From positions 1 to 64,000 of the forward strand of contig DASRHT010000052.1 in the NCBI GenBank assembly GCA_035650355.1: a DNA stretch of 64,000 nt, read 5' to 3'. The notes beneath the pieces are model-generated. The model was not told where the DNA came from and did no database searches. It was given only the letters and a program-made list of their open reading frames with translations. The position numbers were made by a program, and so were the translations under genes. This DNA is from DASRHT01 sp035650355 (GTDB taxonomy: Bacteria; Chloroflexota; Ktedonobacteria; Ktedonobacterales; Ktedonobacteraceae). Below, in pieces: positions 24,341 to 32,903 of the stretch; the first letter of the stretch is position 1, and each line of letters starts with the position of its first letter.

Positions 24341-25456
24341 ATGCGATCTGACTTTGAAGCGTTCCGCGTTCCAACGCCGCGACAGGGCAACCGCAAGGGA
24401 TTGCCCCTACGGAACGCGCAGGCGCAGTACACGACGCGCCTGCGCCTGCTATTGAGCGTGGGCTTTCCTATCTTGCTGGTATTTGCCCTGGTAAGCGCCT
24501 GCGGTGGCGCTGCGGGCAGCCCGGGGTCGCAACAGTTGACGCCGATGACGCTGGCCCTGGACTGGACCCCCAATACCAACCACACGGGCATCTATGTCGC
24601 ACTGGCGAAGAACTGGTATCGCGACCAGGGGATTGATCTCAAGCTGCTGCCTTATTCTTCCAGCGTGACGCCCGATACGCTGGTTGCTAACGGCAAGGCG
24701 GATGTTGGCATCGGCTTTACCGAAGGAGTAGTAGCGGATGCGGCGGTGGGACAGCCGGTTGTTTCCATTGCCGCGATCATCCAGCACAATACCTCCGCGC
24801 TGGTCACGCTCGCGAGTTCGGGGATCACACGACCGCGTGACCTTGATGGTAAGATCTATGGCGGCTTTGGCGCCCCCTACGAGAATCCCGTGGTAAGTCA
24901 GGTGATTAAGGATGATGGAGGCAAGGGCACATTCAAAAACGTGACGCTGAATGTGGACACGATAGAGGCGCTAAAGGCGCATCAGATCGATTTTGCCTGG
25001 GTTTACGAGGGCTGGGAGGTCATTCAAGCTCAGCGCGAAGGTGTGCAGCTAACAACGTTCCCCATTACCAATTACGGCATTCCCGACTATTATTCGCCGA
25101 ACATCATCACCAGTGCGGCCACCATCAAGCAAAAACCGGATCTGCTGCGCAGGTTTATGATTGCCACGGCGAAAGGATACGAGTATGCGCGCACGAATGC
25201 TAAAGACGCGGCCCAATTGTTGATCAATGCAACTCCTAAAGGAACGTTCCCCGATACGGGGCTGGTCTTCAGCAGCCAGGATTTTTTAAGCGTACGCTAT
25301 GCCGATCCTGGTCACAAGTGGGGCATGCAGGATGCCAGCGCGTGGCATAATTATCCAACCTTTATCCTGAATGCCGATGGCGTCACAGATGTGTCCGGCA
25401 AGCCCGTCAAAAGCCTGAACCTCAATTCCCTCTACACTAACCAGTTCTTGCCATAA
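24341..25456 (+). CDS. NMT1/THI5-like substrate-binding lipoprotein
   Basis: A 371-residue periplasmic-type binding protein. The mature part opens LALDWTPNTNHTGIYVAL, a hallmark of thiamine-precursor (ThiY/THI5) binding proteins. The lipobox is LVSAC at about residue 52. The start is the ATG at 24341 with GGAGGAG 4 bases upstream. The N-terminus before the signal helix is unusually long: residues about 6-26 are encoded by a copy of the dispersed palindrome (24356-24425) and read in frame as an extra segment. Substrate is inferred, not shown. Confidence 0.85.
   Translation: MRSDFEAFRVPTPRQGNRKGLPLRNAQAQYTTRLRLLLSVGFPILLVFALVSACGGAAGSPGSQQLTPMTLALDWTPNTNHTGIYVALAKNWYRDQGIDLKLLPYSSSVTPDTLVANGKADVGIGFTEGVVADAAVGQPVVSIAAIIQHNTSALVTLASSGITRPRDLDGKIYGGFGAPYENPVVSQVIKDDGGKGTFKNVTLNVDTIEALKAHQIDFAWVYEGWEVIQAQREGVQLTTFPITNYGIPDYYSPNIITSAATIKQKPDLLRRFMIATAKGYEYARTNAKDAAQLLINATPKGTFPDTGLVFSSQDFLSVRYADPGHKWGMQDASAWHNYPTFILNADGVTDVSGKPVKSLNLNSLYTNQFLP
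24350..24425. repeat. Dispersed palindrome inside the binding-protein gene
   Basis: A GACTTTGAAGCGTTCCGCG arm, a CAGGGCAACCGCAAGGG / TTGCCCCTACGG core and the returning arm GGAACGCGC match the dispersed element at 36532-36600. It lies in frame, just inside the start codon, and adds about 20 residues ahead of the signal sequence. Confidence 0.6.
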
Positions 25457-25506
25457 TCATGGGTAGGGGCAGTGCCTTGCCGCCTGCCCCTATGGAAACG
25501 AAACGC

Positions 25507-25701
25507 CGTAGAGACCAGATTTATCGCGTCCGCTTTAGCGCCTGTCTTGCCCAAAATCGTCATTGCCACAGACCCTTAAACGCTCAAAATTTTCCATTGG
25601 AAATGTTATCTTGTTGGTGATTTCGGCGTTGAAGGAAAATTTGGGGAGGGGCAAGAGGATATATGGGCGCTAAAGCGGACGCGATAAATCTGGTCTCTAC
25701 G
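25507..25701. mobile_element. MITE-like element, family D copy 1 (195 bp)
   Basis: Two perfect 36-bp inverted repeats, 25507-25542 and 25666-25701, start CGTAGAGACCAGATTTATCG and enclose about 120 bases without a gene. The same arms, more degraded, recur at 27625-27826. No transposase is encoded, so it would be mobilised in trans. Clear target duplications are not seen. Confidence 0.8.
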
Positions 25702-25859
25702 AAGATGCAAGCAATCTCCCACATAAATCTCATGTAATTCCTGAGCATTATTGAACCAAATGCTGAGTAAATATTTAGCCCCCCTTGAGAAATTCTTAAC
25801 TCCTCGCTGCTAGACTAAGTTTCTAGAAGAACCACATCAAAAGATTGAAGGAGTGACCT

Positions 25860-26153
25860 ATGAATTGGATTATCCGTACGCGTCGCTGGAGCATTCTTGT
25901 TCTGGCAATGCTGTTGCTTGTGCTATCACTTACCATAGCTGCCTGTGGTCAGGCCAGCCAGCAGGGTAGCTCGAACAATACGAACAGTAGCGGCAGCTAT
26001 TCGACCAGCCAGCAAAGCACCTCTCAGGGGAATGATAGCACCCAGATACAGAACGCCGATCAGGACGTTCAAAGTCAAATTCAATCGCTCGACAAAACGC
26101 AAAATGACGTGACGAACTCCGGTTCAATGCAGGACGACGGGCAGATGCCCTGA
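25860..26153 (+). CDS. Small lipoprotein
   Basis: A 97-residue protein with a signal peptide (WSILVLAMLLLVLSLTI) ending in the lipobox IAACGQ, so it should be anchored outside the membrane. The mature part is a Gln/Ser/Asn-rich linker followed by a short helix (DVQSQIQSLDKTQNDV). A GAAGGAGTGACCT site precedes the ATG. It has no recognised domain. It may act with the secreted helical protein that follows 55 bases later. Confidence 0.75.
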   Translation: MNWIIRTRRWSILVLAMLLLVLSLTIAACGQASQQGSSNNTNSSGSYSTSQQSTSQGNDSTQIQNADQDVQSQIQSLDKTQNDVTNSGSMQDDGQMP

Positions 26154-26208
26154 TTATCACCATCATCTGGTAAAAAATTTTCATAGTATAGAGAGGAAAA
26201 AACCTATA

Positions 26209-26961
26209 ATGAAACTACTGACAACCATTCGACGTTTTCCGCAGCGGTTCGCGCTGTTGACCGCGCTGGCGCTGATATCGCTCTTTGCCACGGCTCCCGC
26301 CGCTATGGCCGCGCCCTCGCAAGCTCAGAAATGTGCCAATACCGATGTAAAGTGCGTCATTACCTTTGGTGACAATCTGATTGTTGCCCGTCAGACCGCA
26401 CTGGATAAACTGGCTGATAGTGTGACGGCGCTGCAACAGAAGCATCATATTAGCGATGTCGAGGCCGATGCTCTTCATACAGATATCAAAACAAACAGAG
26501 ATGGGCTGACCGATATCAAGACAAAGCTTGATGCGGAAACAAGCGCCCAGGCTGCGCGCCAGGATATCAAAAATGTCTATGAGCAACTGCGCATTTTCGC
26601 GGTTGTGCTCCCGCGCGACGCTCGCCACCTTCATATGGACGTTGAGGTTACTCTTGCCGACAAGCTAAGAGACCTGGAACAGCATCTTCAGCAGGTTGTT
26701 AATAATGATAACGACGATAGGAAAGCCAAGCTCACCGATCTGTTTAACGATTATAAAGCGGCTGTCACCGACGCAGAGAGTCAGGTCGATATCGCTCAGG
26801 CTGTTTTCCCGATGCTGACTGTTGCCAACTTCAATGCCAATCATGCCGCATTTGGCGCTGATCTGCACAATTTGAGCAATGCCGAGCAGAGAATCCATAC
26901 CGATCTGCACAAGGCAGCCAGCGACCTGCATCAAATTGCCCAGTTGCTCAAGAGCAAATAA
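26209..26961 (+). CDS. Secreted helical protein
   Basis: A 250-residue exported protein. A signal peptide (FALLTALALISLFATAPAAM) is cleaved near AMAAPS. The mature part is almost entirely helical with long amphipathic stretches (about 60-130 and 150-245) and two early cysteines. The pattern resembles extracellular coiled-coil spacer proteins. No enzyme motif is seen. A terminator follows. Confidence 0.75.
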   Translation: MKLLTTIRRFPQRFALLTALALISLFATAPAAMAAPSQAQKCANTDVKCVITFGDNLIVARQTALDKLADSVTALQQKHHISDVEADALHTDIKTNRDGLTDIKTKLDAETSAQAARQDIKNVYEQLRIFAVVLPRDARHLHMDVEVTLADKLRDLEQHLQQVVNNDNDDRKAKLTDLFNDYKAAVTDAESQVDIAQAVFPMLTVANFNANHAAFGADLHNLSNAEQRIHTDLHKAASDLHQIAQLLKSK

Positions 26962-26991
26962 AGCTCCTTCGATGGCCCCTTGTCTGTGAAG

Positions 26992-27027
26992 AGCGGATAC
27001 GTGCTAAGCGCGCGTATCCGCTTTTTC
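26992..27027 (+). terminator. Rho-independent terminator
   Basis: Stem AGCGGATACG / CGTATCCGCT with an 11-base loop, followed by a T run. It ends the secreted-protein transcript. The minus-strand HEAT gene ends inside the loop, so the two converging genes share it. Confidence 0.8.
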
Positions 27028-27609
27028 TGCTCTGGCTCTGGCGGCTGCGATCCCTCGCTCCCTGGCCTGAGCATCTACCATCGCCCGATAGCTGGGGTTC
27101 TGGTGCTTGAGCGCGTGATGGGCCGCGCTGCGCAAACGTGGATCGGTCTCGGTGCGCAGTATCTCCTCCAGGGCTGCTACAGCGCGAGGGTCCCGCGGTT
27201 GATAACGCAGTCCTCCTATAGCATTCTCACGCACGCGTCTGTTGGCGTCCGAAAGGGCCGCCTGAACAAGAAGGCCGACGAGGTCTTCAGTCAGTGGGCA
27301 TGGCTTGCAACACTGGCAGCTTGCCGAATGCACCGCTACGCGCCGGACCGAGGGGGCCGGATCATGAAGCGCTACCTGCTGCAGCGCAGCAAAACACGCG
27401 TCAGTACCATGATGGTCCATAAAACCGGCACATCCTCGTCGCACGCTCACATTCCGGTGCGAAAGACCCCAGAGTACGGCATCGATGCCCGCCTGACCTG
27501 CCTGAGCCAGGGCGTTCTCTGCTTCCATAACGATACGCCAATTGTCTGCTCCCAGTTGGACGACCAATGCTTGCAACTCATCGGTCGAGTAACGTTCATC
27601 GCTCATCAA
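27004..27609 (-). CDS. HEAT-repeat protein
   Basis: A 201-residue protein built of about five HEAT-like helical repeats (for example VRRVAVHSASCQCC, VRENAIGGLRYQPRD and LRSAAHHALKHQNP). Such proteins are usually protein-binding scaffolds, and PBS-lyase HEAT members also occur. No catalytic domain is present. The start is an ATG with AAAGGAGGC upstream. It is preceded by the sigma factor gene on the same strand, 64 bases away, and could be part of its regulon. Confidence 0.8.
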   Translation of the reverse strand: MMSDERYSTDELQALVVQLGADNWRIVMEAENALAQAGQAGIDAVLWGLSHRNVSVRRGCAGFMDHHGTDACFAALQQVALHDPAPSVRRVAVHSASCQCCKPCPLTEDLVGLLVQAALSDANRRVRENAIGGLRYQPRDPRAVAALEEILRTETDPRLRSAAHHALKHQNPSYRAMVDAQARERGIAAARARAEKADTRA

Positions 27610-27624
27610 GTTGCCTCCTTTCCT

Positions 27625-27826
27625 GTAGCGATGAGGTTCACCGCGTCCGCTTCAGCGCCTGATTTTCATTTCATCATATAAAATCTCCAACACTCTCTAT
27701 CCCGTTAGATACCGGTAAAGCGATATAGCCCGCTAGTGCATTTTTTATAACGTCACCGTCGAGCCGTATGGCACTGCAAATGGGGAGGATGGGCGATAAA
27801 TCGGACGCGCTAAAGCTGGTCGCTAC
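27625..27826. mobile_element. MITE-like element, family D copy 2, overlapping the sigma factor gene
   Basis: The left arm starts at 27625 (GTAGCGATGAGGTTCACCGC) and the right arm ends at 27826 (GGTCGCTAC). Both are degraded versions of the 36-bp arms at 25507-25701. The right part lies inside the sigma factor reading frame and supplies about its last 50 residues. Confidence 0.6.
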
Positions 27827-28480
27827 GGAGATAATTTGTACGTTTTTCAGCCGAAGGAGCAAACACTGCGCCAGACGGATCTCCTCAGCCGCCGCACCAT
27901 CGTCGGTATGACGCGCGATTTCGCTCGCTTCGTGCAGGGCGGATTTTAATTGCACTTTGAGCTTCTGTCGAGCCGAGTGCAGGCGTTTTTTGACGGTTGT
28001 CAGCGGGATGTTGAGCAAGGTACTTACTTCGTTGTAGGAGTAACAACGCCCATAAAATAGCACTGTGACCAGACGTTCGTGCTGTGGCAATGCTGCGATG
28101 GCCGATCTTACAGATGCAAGGACCTCCCTTTGCAGTGCGATATCTTCAGGATTGCTCTCCATTAGCAGGTCGTCTAGCAGATCGTCGCCCAGCGTTTCGA
28201 GCGATGTGGATGCTATGGTTGTCTGTCTCAGGACGCGGGTACATTGCCGGAAGACAATCTGGCGGAACCACCCTGGGAAGGCGGCTGGCTCCTTGAGCTG
28301 GGAAAGATGAATAAAAGCCTCGATTATAGCCTCCTGGACGACATCCTGGGCCAGGTGGTGATCGTTAAGATGGCGGTAGGCGGTGGCGTAAGCCATTGGT
28401 TGGAAACGCTGTACCAGGGCGTTATATGCCTCGCCGTCACCCGATTGTGCAGCCTGGACAAGTTCAGATAAATCTTTCAT
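27674..28480 (-). CDS. RNA polymerase sigma factor, ECF type
   Basis: A 268-residue sigma-70 family factor. Region 2 (about 20-85) has the core-binding segment DHHLAQDVVQEAIIEAFIHL. Region 4 (about 125-185) has the helix-turn-helix SYNEVSTLLNIPLTTVKKRL. The last 50 residues (about 220-268) are read through the family D repeat and are unlikely to be part of the original protein. No anti-sigma gene is adjacent. Which genes it controls cannot be told. Confidence 0.85.
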   Translation of the reverse strand: MKDLSELVQAAQSGDGEAYNALVQRFQPMAYATAYRHLNDHHLAQDVVQEAIIEAFIHLSQLKEPAAFPGWFRQIVFRQCTRVLRQTTIASTSLETLGDDLLDDLLMESNPEDIALQREVLASVRSAIAALPQHERLVTVLFYGRCYSYNEVSTLLNIPLTTVKKRLHSARQKLKVQLKSALHEASEIARHTDDGAAAEEIRLAQCLLLRLKNVQIISVATSFSASDLSPILPICSAIRLDGDVIKNALAGYIALPVSNGIESVGDFI

Positions 28481-28554
28481 GGCTGAGCCTCTTCAAAAAC
28501 AGCTTTCTATTAGAGAAGTGCCAGAAAAAGGGATAAAAGTTACCGTATGCAGGC

Positions 28555-29187
28555 TTAAATGGTTGTATGAATAAGAAGCAGCATGCCGCTTGCCAGCGAT
28601 ACCTCGGCCTCGTCGTGTGTGAGAACGTTGCTCACGCCGCGCGGCTTGCCAAATGTCAGCGAGTCGCCGTGCAAGGGATAGTACAGATGCTGGGTTTGTA
28701 TCCCTGTTGCCTCGGTTGTTAGAGGGAAGAGCGAGAGCAGGTCGCCTGATTTCCCGCTTACATGAGTGCTACCAGGCCCGCGTAACAGCCAGCAGGTTGT
28801 AACCCCATCCACGATCCGTAGAGGGGTCTCGTAACCGGCGAGCAGCAGGATATTGGCTATCGTATGATCGAAGCGAATACCGCCAAGCCCTCCGAGAATG
28901 GTGATAGCACTGGCTCCGCGCTCGATGGCGATTTGCACCGCCAGTTCGGTATCGGTCTCATCTTTTTCCCGGGCGGCATGGATGATCTCACAGCCCATGT
29001 CCTCTAAAGTCCTTAAAGGAGTGACGAGCGAATCGAAATCGCCTATAATAATAGAGGGTGTGAGACCATAGCCAAGCGCGCTATCGGCTCCGCTATCGGC
29101 GGCGATGATAAGGTCCGCGTGGGCGAGGGCGTCGTCAACCGCTTTGCCTGGCTGTAATGTGCCTCCGGCGAAAATGATGGCATGCAT
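28555..29187 (-). CDS. Thiamine pyrophosphokinase
   Basis: A 210-residue protein of the thiamine pyrophosphokinase family, which makes thiamine diphosphate from thiamine and ATP. Family motifs: ADLIIAADSGADSAL, IIGDFDSL (metal and substrate binding), EKDETDTELAV and GGLGGIRFDHTIAN. The C-terminal beta-domain carries LLSLFPLT. I choose the ATG at 29187 (AAGGTG upstream); the open frame to 29346 runs over the promoter region. With the THI5-like importer nearby, this makes a thiamine-salvage neighbourhood. No TPP riboswitch is seen. Confidence 0.9.
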   Translation of the reverse strand: MHAIIFAGGTLQPGKAVDDALAHADLIIAADSGADSALGYGLTPSIIIGDFDSLVTPLRTLEDMGCEIIHAAREKDETDTELAVQIAIERGASAITILGGLGGIRFDHTIANILLLAGYETPLRIVDGVTTCWLLRGPGSTHVSGKSGDLLSLFPLTTEATGIQTQHLYYPLHGDSLTFGKPRGVSNVLTHDEAEVSLASGMLLLIHTTI

Positions 29188-29319
29188 AATTATAATGGCA
29201 CCTTCTTTCAGTACCCTCAAGAGGTCGAGCCTGGCTGCTGGCTGCCGTCGCCTCTCTAGAGGGAGAGTATACGTATCAAATTTTAAGACGTCAAGCGGAA
29301 ATGCACTAGAGGTATATAT

Positions 29320-30669
29320 ATGGCTTCTGTAAACAATGCGCCCCAATCATGGGGACGTTATCCTAAGATAAAGCCGGACCGCGTAATACCGGTGTACTGG
29401 CGCAATGAAATTCCTGACCTCTCTTCATTGGAGGAGCTTGTTCTGCCCTACGCGTATGGGCGGAGCTATGGTGATAGTTGCCTGAACGAGGGCGGCGTTT
29501 CCCTGGATGTGAGTCACCTGACGCGCTTTATATCTTTTGACCAGGAAACGGGCCTGTTGCGCTGCGAGGCTGGCGTATCGCTCGCGCAAATATTGGAGCT
29601 GACGGTGCCCCGTGGCTGGTTTTTGCCGGTGACGCCTGGTACGAAATTTGTCTCGGTGGGTGGCGCGATTGCCAATGATGTGCATGGGAAAAACCATCAT
29701 GTTGCCGGAACTTTTGGCTGTCATGTCACGCGCTTCGAACTGTTGCGCTCCAGCGGCGAGCGTCTTATCTGCTCCCCCACGGAGAATATCGAGCTGTTTC
29801 GCGCGACCATTGGCGGCCTGGGCCTGACCGGCGTTATTCTCTGGGCCGAGTTCCGCTTAAAGCCAATCACGGGACCATTTATTACGATGGAGCGCATCCG
29901 CTATTCGTCGCTCAAAGAATTTATGGAGATCTCCGACTCCTCGGACCAGGACTATGAGTATACTGTCGCCTGGGTGGATTGCCTGGCGAGCGGGCAGCAA
30001 ATCGGGCGCGGCCTGTTTATGCGTGGCAATCATGAGACTTCGGCGGCCCACGCCGGCAAAAAAGCTCCCAGAAAACTGTCCCTGGCTGTGCCGCTTGACT
30101 TCCCATCCTTTGTACTGAATACCCTGACGATCAAAGCTTTTAATACGGCTTATTATCACGCCCAGCTCGCCAGAAGCATACGCAAGATTGTTCCTTATGA
30201 TCCTTTCTTCTACCCGCTTGACTCGATTCATGAGTGGAATCGCATGTATGGCAAGCGAGGATTTATGCAGTACCAGTGCGTTGTGCCCTTCGAGAACGGG
30301 TATGAAGTGATGCTAGACATTCTGCGCCGCATCAGCCGTGCGGGCGAAGGGTCATTTCTGGCGGTGCTCAAGAAATTTGGTGATGTGCCTTCGCCTGGCA
30401 TGCTCTCTTTCCCCAGGCCGGGATTGACGCTGGCGCTCGACTTCTCCAACAATGGTCAGAAGACGCTGCAATTGTTTGAAGAGCTGGACAAAGTCGTACG
30501 TGAGAACGGCGGCTCCGTCTATCCCGCCAAAGATGCGCGCATGAGCGCCGAGAGCTTCCAGGCGTACTTCCCGCAGTGGCACGAGTTTGAGCCATTGATC
30601 GATTCAAAGTTCTCTTCTAGCTTCTGGCGACGTGTCACGCTGCCTGTGGCTGTTCCTGTGAATGGATAA
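29320..30669 (+). CDS. DprE1-like FAD-linked oxidase
   Basis: A 449-residue VAO-type flavoprotein closely resembling DprE1, the flavin oxidase of decaprenylphosphoryl-ribose epimerisation. The N-terminal FAD domain has LPYAYGRSYGDSCLNEGG and VGGAIANDVHGKNHHVAGTF, the latter very like the DprE1 FAD-binding stretch. The C-terminal substrate domain follows from about residue 195. In actinobacteria it works with DprE2 to make the arabinose donor, and a DprE2-like SDR overlaps its end here. The lipid acceptor and final sugar in this organism are unknown. Confidence 0.9.
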   Translation: MASVNNAPQSWGRYPKIKPDRVIPVYWRNEIPDLSSLEELVLPYAYGRSYGDSCLNEGGVSLDVSHLTRFISFDQETGLLRCEAGVSLAQILELTVPRGWFLPVTPGTKFVSVGGAIANDVHGKNHHVAGTFGCHVTRFELLRSSGERLICSPTENIELFRATIGGLGLTGVILWAEFRLKPITGPFITMERIRYSSLKEFMEISDSSDQDYEYTVAWVDCLASGQQIGRGLFMRGNHETSAAHAGKKAPRKLSLAVPLDFPSFVLNTLTIKAFNTAYYHAQLARSIRKIVPYDPFFYPLDSIHEWNRMYGKRGFMQYQCVVPFENGYEVMLDILRRISRAGEGSFLAVLKKFGDVPSPGMLSFPRPGLTLALDFSNNGQKTLQLFEELDKVVRENGGSVYPAKDARMSAESFQAYFPQWHEFEPLIDSKFSSSFWRRVTLPVAVPVNG

Positions 30670-31411
30670 CGTTGTGATGAAAGTACTTATTATCGGCGCA
30701 ACATCGGCTATTGCCTATGAAGCCGCGAAATGTTTTGCTCAGGACGGAGCTGATATGTTCCTGGTTGCTCGCAATGCTGAGAAGCTGGCGAGCGTGGCGG
30801 ACGATCTCAAGGTGCGTGGCGCGCATTGTGTAGAGACCGAGGTGCTTGACCTGAGCGAGCTTGACCGTCATGAGGAGCTGCTGGAGCGGGCTTTTAGCAG
30901 CCTGAATGGCTGTGATATGCTGCTGATCGCGCATGGCACGCTTGGAGATCAGCGCAAGTGCGAGCTGAGCGTGGCTGAGACGCTGCGCGAATTCACCAAT
31001 AACTGCACCAGCGTCATCTCGCTGCTCACCATTGCCGCGAACTACTTTGAGCAGCAGAAGCATGGTTGTATCGCCGTCATCTCCTCCGTCGCGGGCGACC
31101 GTGGGCGGCAGAGCAATTACGTCTATGGTACTGCAAAGGCGGCGATCAGTGCCTTTTTACAGGGGTTGCGCAACCGTCTGGCTAAAGCAGGCGTTGCTGT
31201 TCTCACTATAAAACCAGGCACCGTCGATACGCCTATGACCGCCGACCTGAAAAAGGGACTGCTCTTCGCCAGCGCGCAAAGCGTCGGCAAGGGGGTATAC
31301 CAGGCGATGAAGCAGGGAAAAGACGTTGTCTATCTCCCTGCGTACTGGCGTGTAATCATGTTCATTGTCAGGGCAGTCCCCGAACGGATCTTCAAGAAGA
31401 TGTCGCTGTGA
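30662..31411 (+). CDS. DprE2-like short-chain dehydrogenase
   Basis: A 249-residue SDR: nucleotide-binding VLIIGATSAIAYEAAKC near the N-terminus and the catalytic YVYGTAKAA (Tyr-x-x-x-Lys) around residue 155, with SSVAGDRGRQSN before it as in DprE2. It should reduce the keto intermediate made by the DprE1-like oxidase. The first ATG overlaps that gene by 8 bases; an ATG five codons later is also possible. It converges with the MFS gene, and the two coding ends overlap by 20 bases. Confidence 0.85.
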   Translation: MDNVVMKVLIIGATSAIAYEAAKCFAQDGADMFLVARNAEKLASVADDLKVRGAHCVETEVLDLSELDRHEELLERAFSSLNGCDMLLIAHGTLGDQRKCELSVAETLREFTNNCTSVISLLTIAANYFEQQKHGCIAVISSVAGDRGRQSNYVYGTAKAAISAFLQGLRNRLAKAGVAVLTIKPGTVDTPMTADLKKGLLFASAQSVGKGVYQAMKQGKDVVYLPAYWRVIMFIVRAVPERIFKKMSL

Positions 31412-32744
31412 CGTCTCTACGAGGCTCAGACGCATTTTTCGTTGGGACAAGCTCCGCCAGAGCGGGCGCTTTCCTCAACGGACGATAAAAGGTTGCGATC
31501 AGCGTGAAAAGGCCCTGCGGAACGAAGAGCGCCAATACGGTCCAGACCGGGCCGAGCCATTGGATTAACGCTCCTGTCAGTGCAAGCCCCAGCGGTTGGG
31601 TGCCGAATGAGAGCAGGCGAAAAACGCTCTGCACACGCCCTTGTAGTTGATCCGGCACGACCAGCAGGCGATAGCTGTACTGAACCGAGAAGTAGATGGG
31701 GACGATGATAAAGTTCAGTCCATTGGCGAGACCCAGAATCCAGAGATTGGGCGCGATTGCCAGTCCCAACCAGGAAATGCTCCAGACCCAGGCGGAGCCA
31801 ATGGTCATCTGCCCAAAGGTAAAACGCCGTTGCAAGGGATGCGTTAGCAGTGCGCCGACGATGCTGCCCATGCCGCCACTCGCGAAGAGGATGCCAATCG
31901 CAACGGGCGAAGCGTCGAAACGCTGGGCCAGCACGATCAGAATCAAGGTGAAGCCGATGGTGGGCGCGACCAGACCCCACATCAGGATAGCCAGGAAGCG
32001 CAACAACGCATCTCGCCAGATGAAATGCAGCCCCTCGCCAATCTCGCGCCAGATCCGGCGCGGCTCCTCGACACGCTGCTCCTGGAAGCTCGTACGGATA
32101 AAGAAGATGCTCAGGACCGAACAGATGTAGGAGATGGCATCGGTCAAAAACGGTATGGCAAGGCCTAGCTTGTAGAGCAGACCGCCCAGGAACGGTCCCA
32201 ACGTCCAGGACGTAGACTCGATGGACTGGTTTTGCGCCGTGGCCGCCGGCAATTGCTCCTTCGCCACAACATGCGGCAGGCAGGCGGCCTGGGCAAGCGA
32301 GAAGAAGGTCATCAGCGTGCCCTCGATCAGGGCAACCAGGTAGAGCTGGATCATAGCCAGATGACCCAGCCAGAGCGCCACAGGGATACTGCCTAAAGCA
32401 AGGCCGCGCCCGGTATCGCAGAGCAGCATAACCCATTTCCGATCCCAGCGATCCACCAGCGCACCGGCGGGCAGGCTGAGCAGCACGAACGGCAGACTCC
32501 GCAGCGCGCCGATAATACCAGCCTGCGCCGGTGAGTGGGTAATCGCCAGCACCAGCAGCGGAAAAGCCAGCAGCGATACCTGACCGCCAATACTGGAGAT
32601 CAATTGCCCGATCCACAATAACATATAATCGCGATTGCGCCAGAGGGGCGAGAAACGCCGCCCGCCCGCCGCCTCCACTGGCGCGGAAATATTTGTGGCA
32701 ATATCTCCCGCGCCCACCTCAGATGAATGATGTAGCTGTGACAT
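31392..32744 (-). CDS. MFS transporter, EntS/MFS_3 type
   Basis: A 450-residue major facilitator with about 12 membrane helices. The loop 2-3 motif is LPAGALVDRWDRKWVML and the N-terminus WRNRDYMLLWIGQLISSIGG is typical of the MFS_3 (enterobactin-exporter-like) branch. These usually export small molecules or drugs. The start is the ATG at 32744 with AGGAGC upstream. A 396-codon frame on the same strand within it is only a shadow. The substrate cannot be predicted. Confidence 0.9.
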   Translation of the reverse strand: MSQLHHSSEVGAGDIATNISAPVEAAGGRRFSPLWRNRDYMLLWIGQLISSIGGQVSLLAFPLLVLAITHSPAQAGIIGALRSLPFVLLSLPAGALVDRWDRKWVMLLCDTGRGLALGSIPVALWLGHLAMIQLYLVALIEGTLMTFFSLAQAACLPHVVAKEQLPAATAQNQSIESTSWTLGPFLGGLLYKLGLAIPFLTDAISYICSVLSIFFIRTSFQEQRVEEPRRIWREIGEGLHFIWRDALLRFLAILMWGLVAPTIGFTLILIVLAQRFDASPVAIGILFASGGMGSIVGALLTHPLQRRFTFGQMTIGSAWVWSISWLGLAIAPNLWILGLANGLNFIIVPIYFSVQYSYRLLVVPDQLQGRVQSVFRLLSFGTQPLGLALTGALIQWLGPVWTVLALFVPQGLFTLIATFYRPLRKAPALAELVPTKNASEPRRDVTATSS

Positions 32745-32903
32745 AAAATCTTGCTCCTGGAAAAACATCGCGCAACAATCGTCAAGACATAAAAGATGAG
32801 CGCGTTTCATCTATGATGGAGAATAGGGAGAAGAGACGCGCTCGCCTGGCGAACACGCCTGGGATATGGTCAAAGCAAGGAGAAAAGCGCCGGATGAGTC
32901 CTG

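Noticed and set aside
31426..32616. 396-codon open frame on the same strand as the MFS transporter
   Set aside because: It lies wholly within the MFS gene in another frame, is full of Arg, Gly and Ala and shows no membrane or domain pattern; a GC-rich shadow.
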